DNA of 6,630 nucleotides from Dehalococcoidia bacterium (GTDB taxonomy: Bacteria; Chloroflexota; Dehalococcoidia; DSTF01; JALHUB01). The position numbers and the translations under genes were made by a program. Shown here piece by piece: positions 5,656-6,630 of the stretch (the stretch's first letter is position 1; every line of letters starts with the position of its first letter). The notes below the pieces were generated by a model, which saw only the letters and a program-made list of their open reading frames with translations, had not been told where the DNA came from and did not search any database. The stretch lies in contig JALHUB010000066.1 of assembly GCA_022865685.1 (NCBI GenBank), positions 1 through 6,630 of the forward strand, given 5' to 3'.

Positions 5656-6114
5656 ATGGACGACGCCGCCCTTTTGAAGGAGTGCAGCGAGGAGCGATAC
5701 CGTGCCAGCGGCCCCGGCGGTCAGCGACGCAACAAGGTCGAGACCGCTGTTCGCCTCCGCCACCTTTCCACCGGCCTCGTCGCCCAGGCGGAGGAGTCGC
5801 GCTACCTGGCCGAGAACCGCGTCCGTGCCCTCAGGCGACTGCGCGACCGCATAGCGCTGGAGCTGCGGGCGCCGTTCGACCTCGAATCGCCGCCGACGGT
5901 CCCCGAACTCGACGCTCAGAAAACCGCCGGCGGCGGCCTGGCCGTGAACCGCGGCAACCCATCCTATCCGATAATCGTGGCCACGCTGCTCGACGCCGTC
6001 GAAGCATCGCAGGGGAGCTACGCCAAGGCCGCCCGCGCCCTCGGGATCACTACCAGCCAGCTCTTGCGGTTCTTGCGCTCAGACCCCCAGATCCGACGAG
6101 CCAACTCCAGATGA
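5656..6114 (+). CDS. Peptide chain release factor-like GGQ protein (RF-1 domain only)
   Basis: The product of about 152 residues carries the catalytic RF-1 domain: RASGPGGQRRNKVETAVRLRH at about residues 16-36, with GGQ at 21-23. The GGQ loop enters the ribosomal peptidyl-transferase centre and triggers peptidyl-tRNA hydrolysis. The following HLSTGLVAQAEESRYLAENRVRALRRLRDRIA is also typical. The codon-reading domain of RF1/RF2 is missing, so the protein resembles small rescue factors and the 'release factor-like' proteins of several phyla. It lacks the obvious lysine-rich tail of ArfB. Instead residues 93-145 (LAVNRGNPSYPIIVATLLDA, then AARALGITTSQLLRFLRSDP) form a conserved-looking helical extension with a helix-turn-helix flavour. 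Start is uncertain: ATG at 5656 has no ribosome binding site, while TTG at 5596 has purine-rich GGAGG and AGAGGGG stretches upstream and would add 20 residues. Confidence 0.82.
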   Translation: MDDAALLKECSEERYRASGPGGQRRNKVETAVRLRHLSTGLVAQAEESRYLAENRVRALRRLRDRIALELRAPFDLESPPTVPELDAQKTAGGGLAVNRGNPSYPIIVATLLDAVEASQGSYAKAARALGITTSQLLRFLRSDPQIRRANSR

Positions 6115-6280
6115 ACGCTTGACCAGCGGGTCCGACGGCGGACATGACGAAAACGCGCCCCTTACGCTGAGTCTTCCTGTGTTCCCCGGCCCCGGCCTCG
6201 TGAAATCGTACTGCAGGAATTCGGGGATACGCCTACTCTGAATGGGATACGAGCGGCCGATACGACAGGAGAACGCAAAG

Positions 6281-6288
6281 TAAGGAGG
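6281..6288 (+). promoter_or_regulatory. Strong ribosome binding site before the CTG-started gene
   Basis: TAAGGAGG is an ideal Shine-Dalgarno sequence, seven bases before the CTG at 6296. The TAA within it is also the in-frame stop that closes the downstream frame on its left side, so translation of that gene cannot start further upstream. Confidence 0.7.
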
Positions 6289-6295
6289 CTTTGCC

Positions 6296-6630
6296 CTGTC
6301 CTCTCACGCCCTCGATCTCAACCTGCCCGCAGCACCGGATTCGCGACCCCCTGAGAGCGGCTCATACGCCTCGCTCTCGCCTCTCTCCAGTGCCCTCGCC
6401 TCCAGGCGCGTCGTTATCTGCTCGCTCGCCGTGCTCCTGTTTGCCTTCATCACCGCCGGCATGCTGGCGTGGTGGGACGTATCGGACATGTACCACAAGC
6501 GCCTCGACGGCCGAAGCCCGCAGGGCCCGCACGAGGACTACGTCGCCTTCTATTCGGCAGGGCGGCTGGTCCGCGAGCGGCACGCCGACGCGCTGTACAA
6601 CGTGGCGATAATCGCCGACACCGAAGTCAG
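6296..6630 (+). CDS. Probable GT87/DUF2029-type membrane glycosyltransferase, N-terminal fragment
   Basis: A frame open from 6284 to the window end encodes a short Ser/Pro-rich cytoplasmic head, then a hydrophobic helix at residues 39-60 (RVVICSLAVLLFAFITAGML preceding AWW), then a loop with EDYVAFYSAGRLVRERHADALYN (about 80-101). The acidic residue followed by an aromatic F/Y-Y-x-AG and an LY motif after the first helix is typical of GT87 (DUF2029) and related GT-C enzymes, which use polyprenyl-linked sugars outside the membrane. The frame has no ATG, GTG or TTG before the helix. CTG at 6296 is seven bases after a perfect ribosome binding site and is the best start. The gene runs off the window, so family assignment rests on about 110 residues and is moderate. 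Confidence 0.62.
   Translation, partial: MSSHALDLNLPAAPDSRPPESGSYASLSPLSSALASRRVVICSLAVLLFAFITAGMLAWWDVSDMYHKRLDGRSPQGPHEDYVAFYSAGRLVRERHADALYNVAIIADTEV

Noticed and set aside
6144..6170. Very short ORF (8 codons) between the GGQ gene and the GT87-like gene
   Set aside because: It has no ribosome binding site and no sign of a leader peptide function such as repeated codons or an attenuator hairpin.
6291..6611. TTG-initiated frame of 106 codons at the right end
   Set aside because: The product is Ser/Pro/Arg/Cys-rich with no motif, the TTG is only two bases after the ribosome binding site, and the neighbouring frame from 6296 encodes a clear membrane helix and a glycosyltransferase-like motif.

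Overview
The window is about 6.6 kb of GC-rich chromosomal DNA with a bacterial housekeeping character. Two things point to Chloroflexota, possibly a Dehalococcoidia or SAR202-type lineage. One is the C-terminal part of a Chlor_Arch_YYY (DUF2298) membrane protein, a family known mainly from Chloroflexi and Archaea. The other is the mix of strong GC bias and frequent absence of Shine-Dalgarno sites. This placement is an inference from gene content. All genes I accept are on the + strand, and no phage, transposase, integrase or CRISPR genes are visible.

Layout. Bases 1-1071 hold the 3' part of the YYY-family polytopic membrane protein. Bases 1072-1256 are a structured intergenic region: two related palindromes face each other between GTAG and CTAC (a REPIN-like doublet), the heptamer TTGACGC occurs four times, and a near-consensus sigma70-type promoter lies directly before ffh. 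Bases 1257-3713 are a translation and secretion cluster: ffh (SRP GTPase), rpsP (ribosomal protein S16), khpA (KH-domain RNA-binding protein) and rimM (16S processing factor). The commonly following trmD and rplS are not here. A strong promoter at 3731-3760 then drives tRNA-Ala(CGC), followed closely by a hemolysin III/TrhA-like seven-helix membrane protein. An SDR-family oxidoreductase with its own good ribosome binding site and distinct codon use follows. Next come tRNA-Arg(CCT), a small GGQ release-factor-like protein without a decoding domain, and the 5' end of a probable GT87-type membrane glycosyltransferase that seems to start with CTG.

How the genes fit together. ffh delivers nascent membrane proteins to the membrane. 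rpsP, khpA and rimM act in 30S assembly and RNA binding, so the 1257-3713 block is a coherent ribosome and secretion unit. The two tRNAs and the GGQ protein keep a loose translation theme, while TrhA, the SDR and the membrane glycosyltransferase look like individually placed genes.

Most of the window is ordinary, and I see no clear new multi-gene system. The points most worth a second look are the REPIN-like element and TTGACGC cluster before ffh, the unusual GTPase motifs of Ffh (DTPGY in place of DTAGR, RLAA in place of RPAA), the decoding-less GGQ protein beside tRNA-Arg, and the CTG-initiated gene at the right end.
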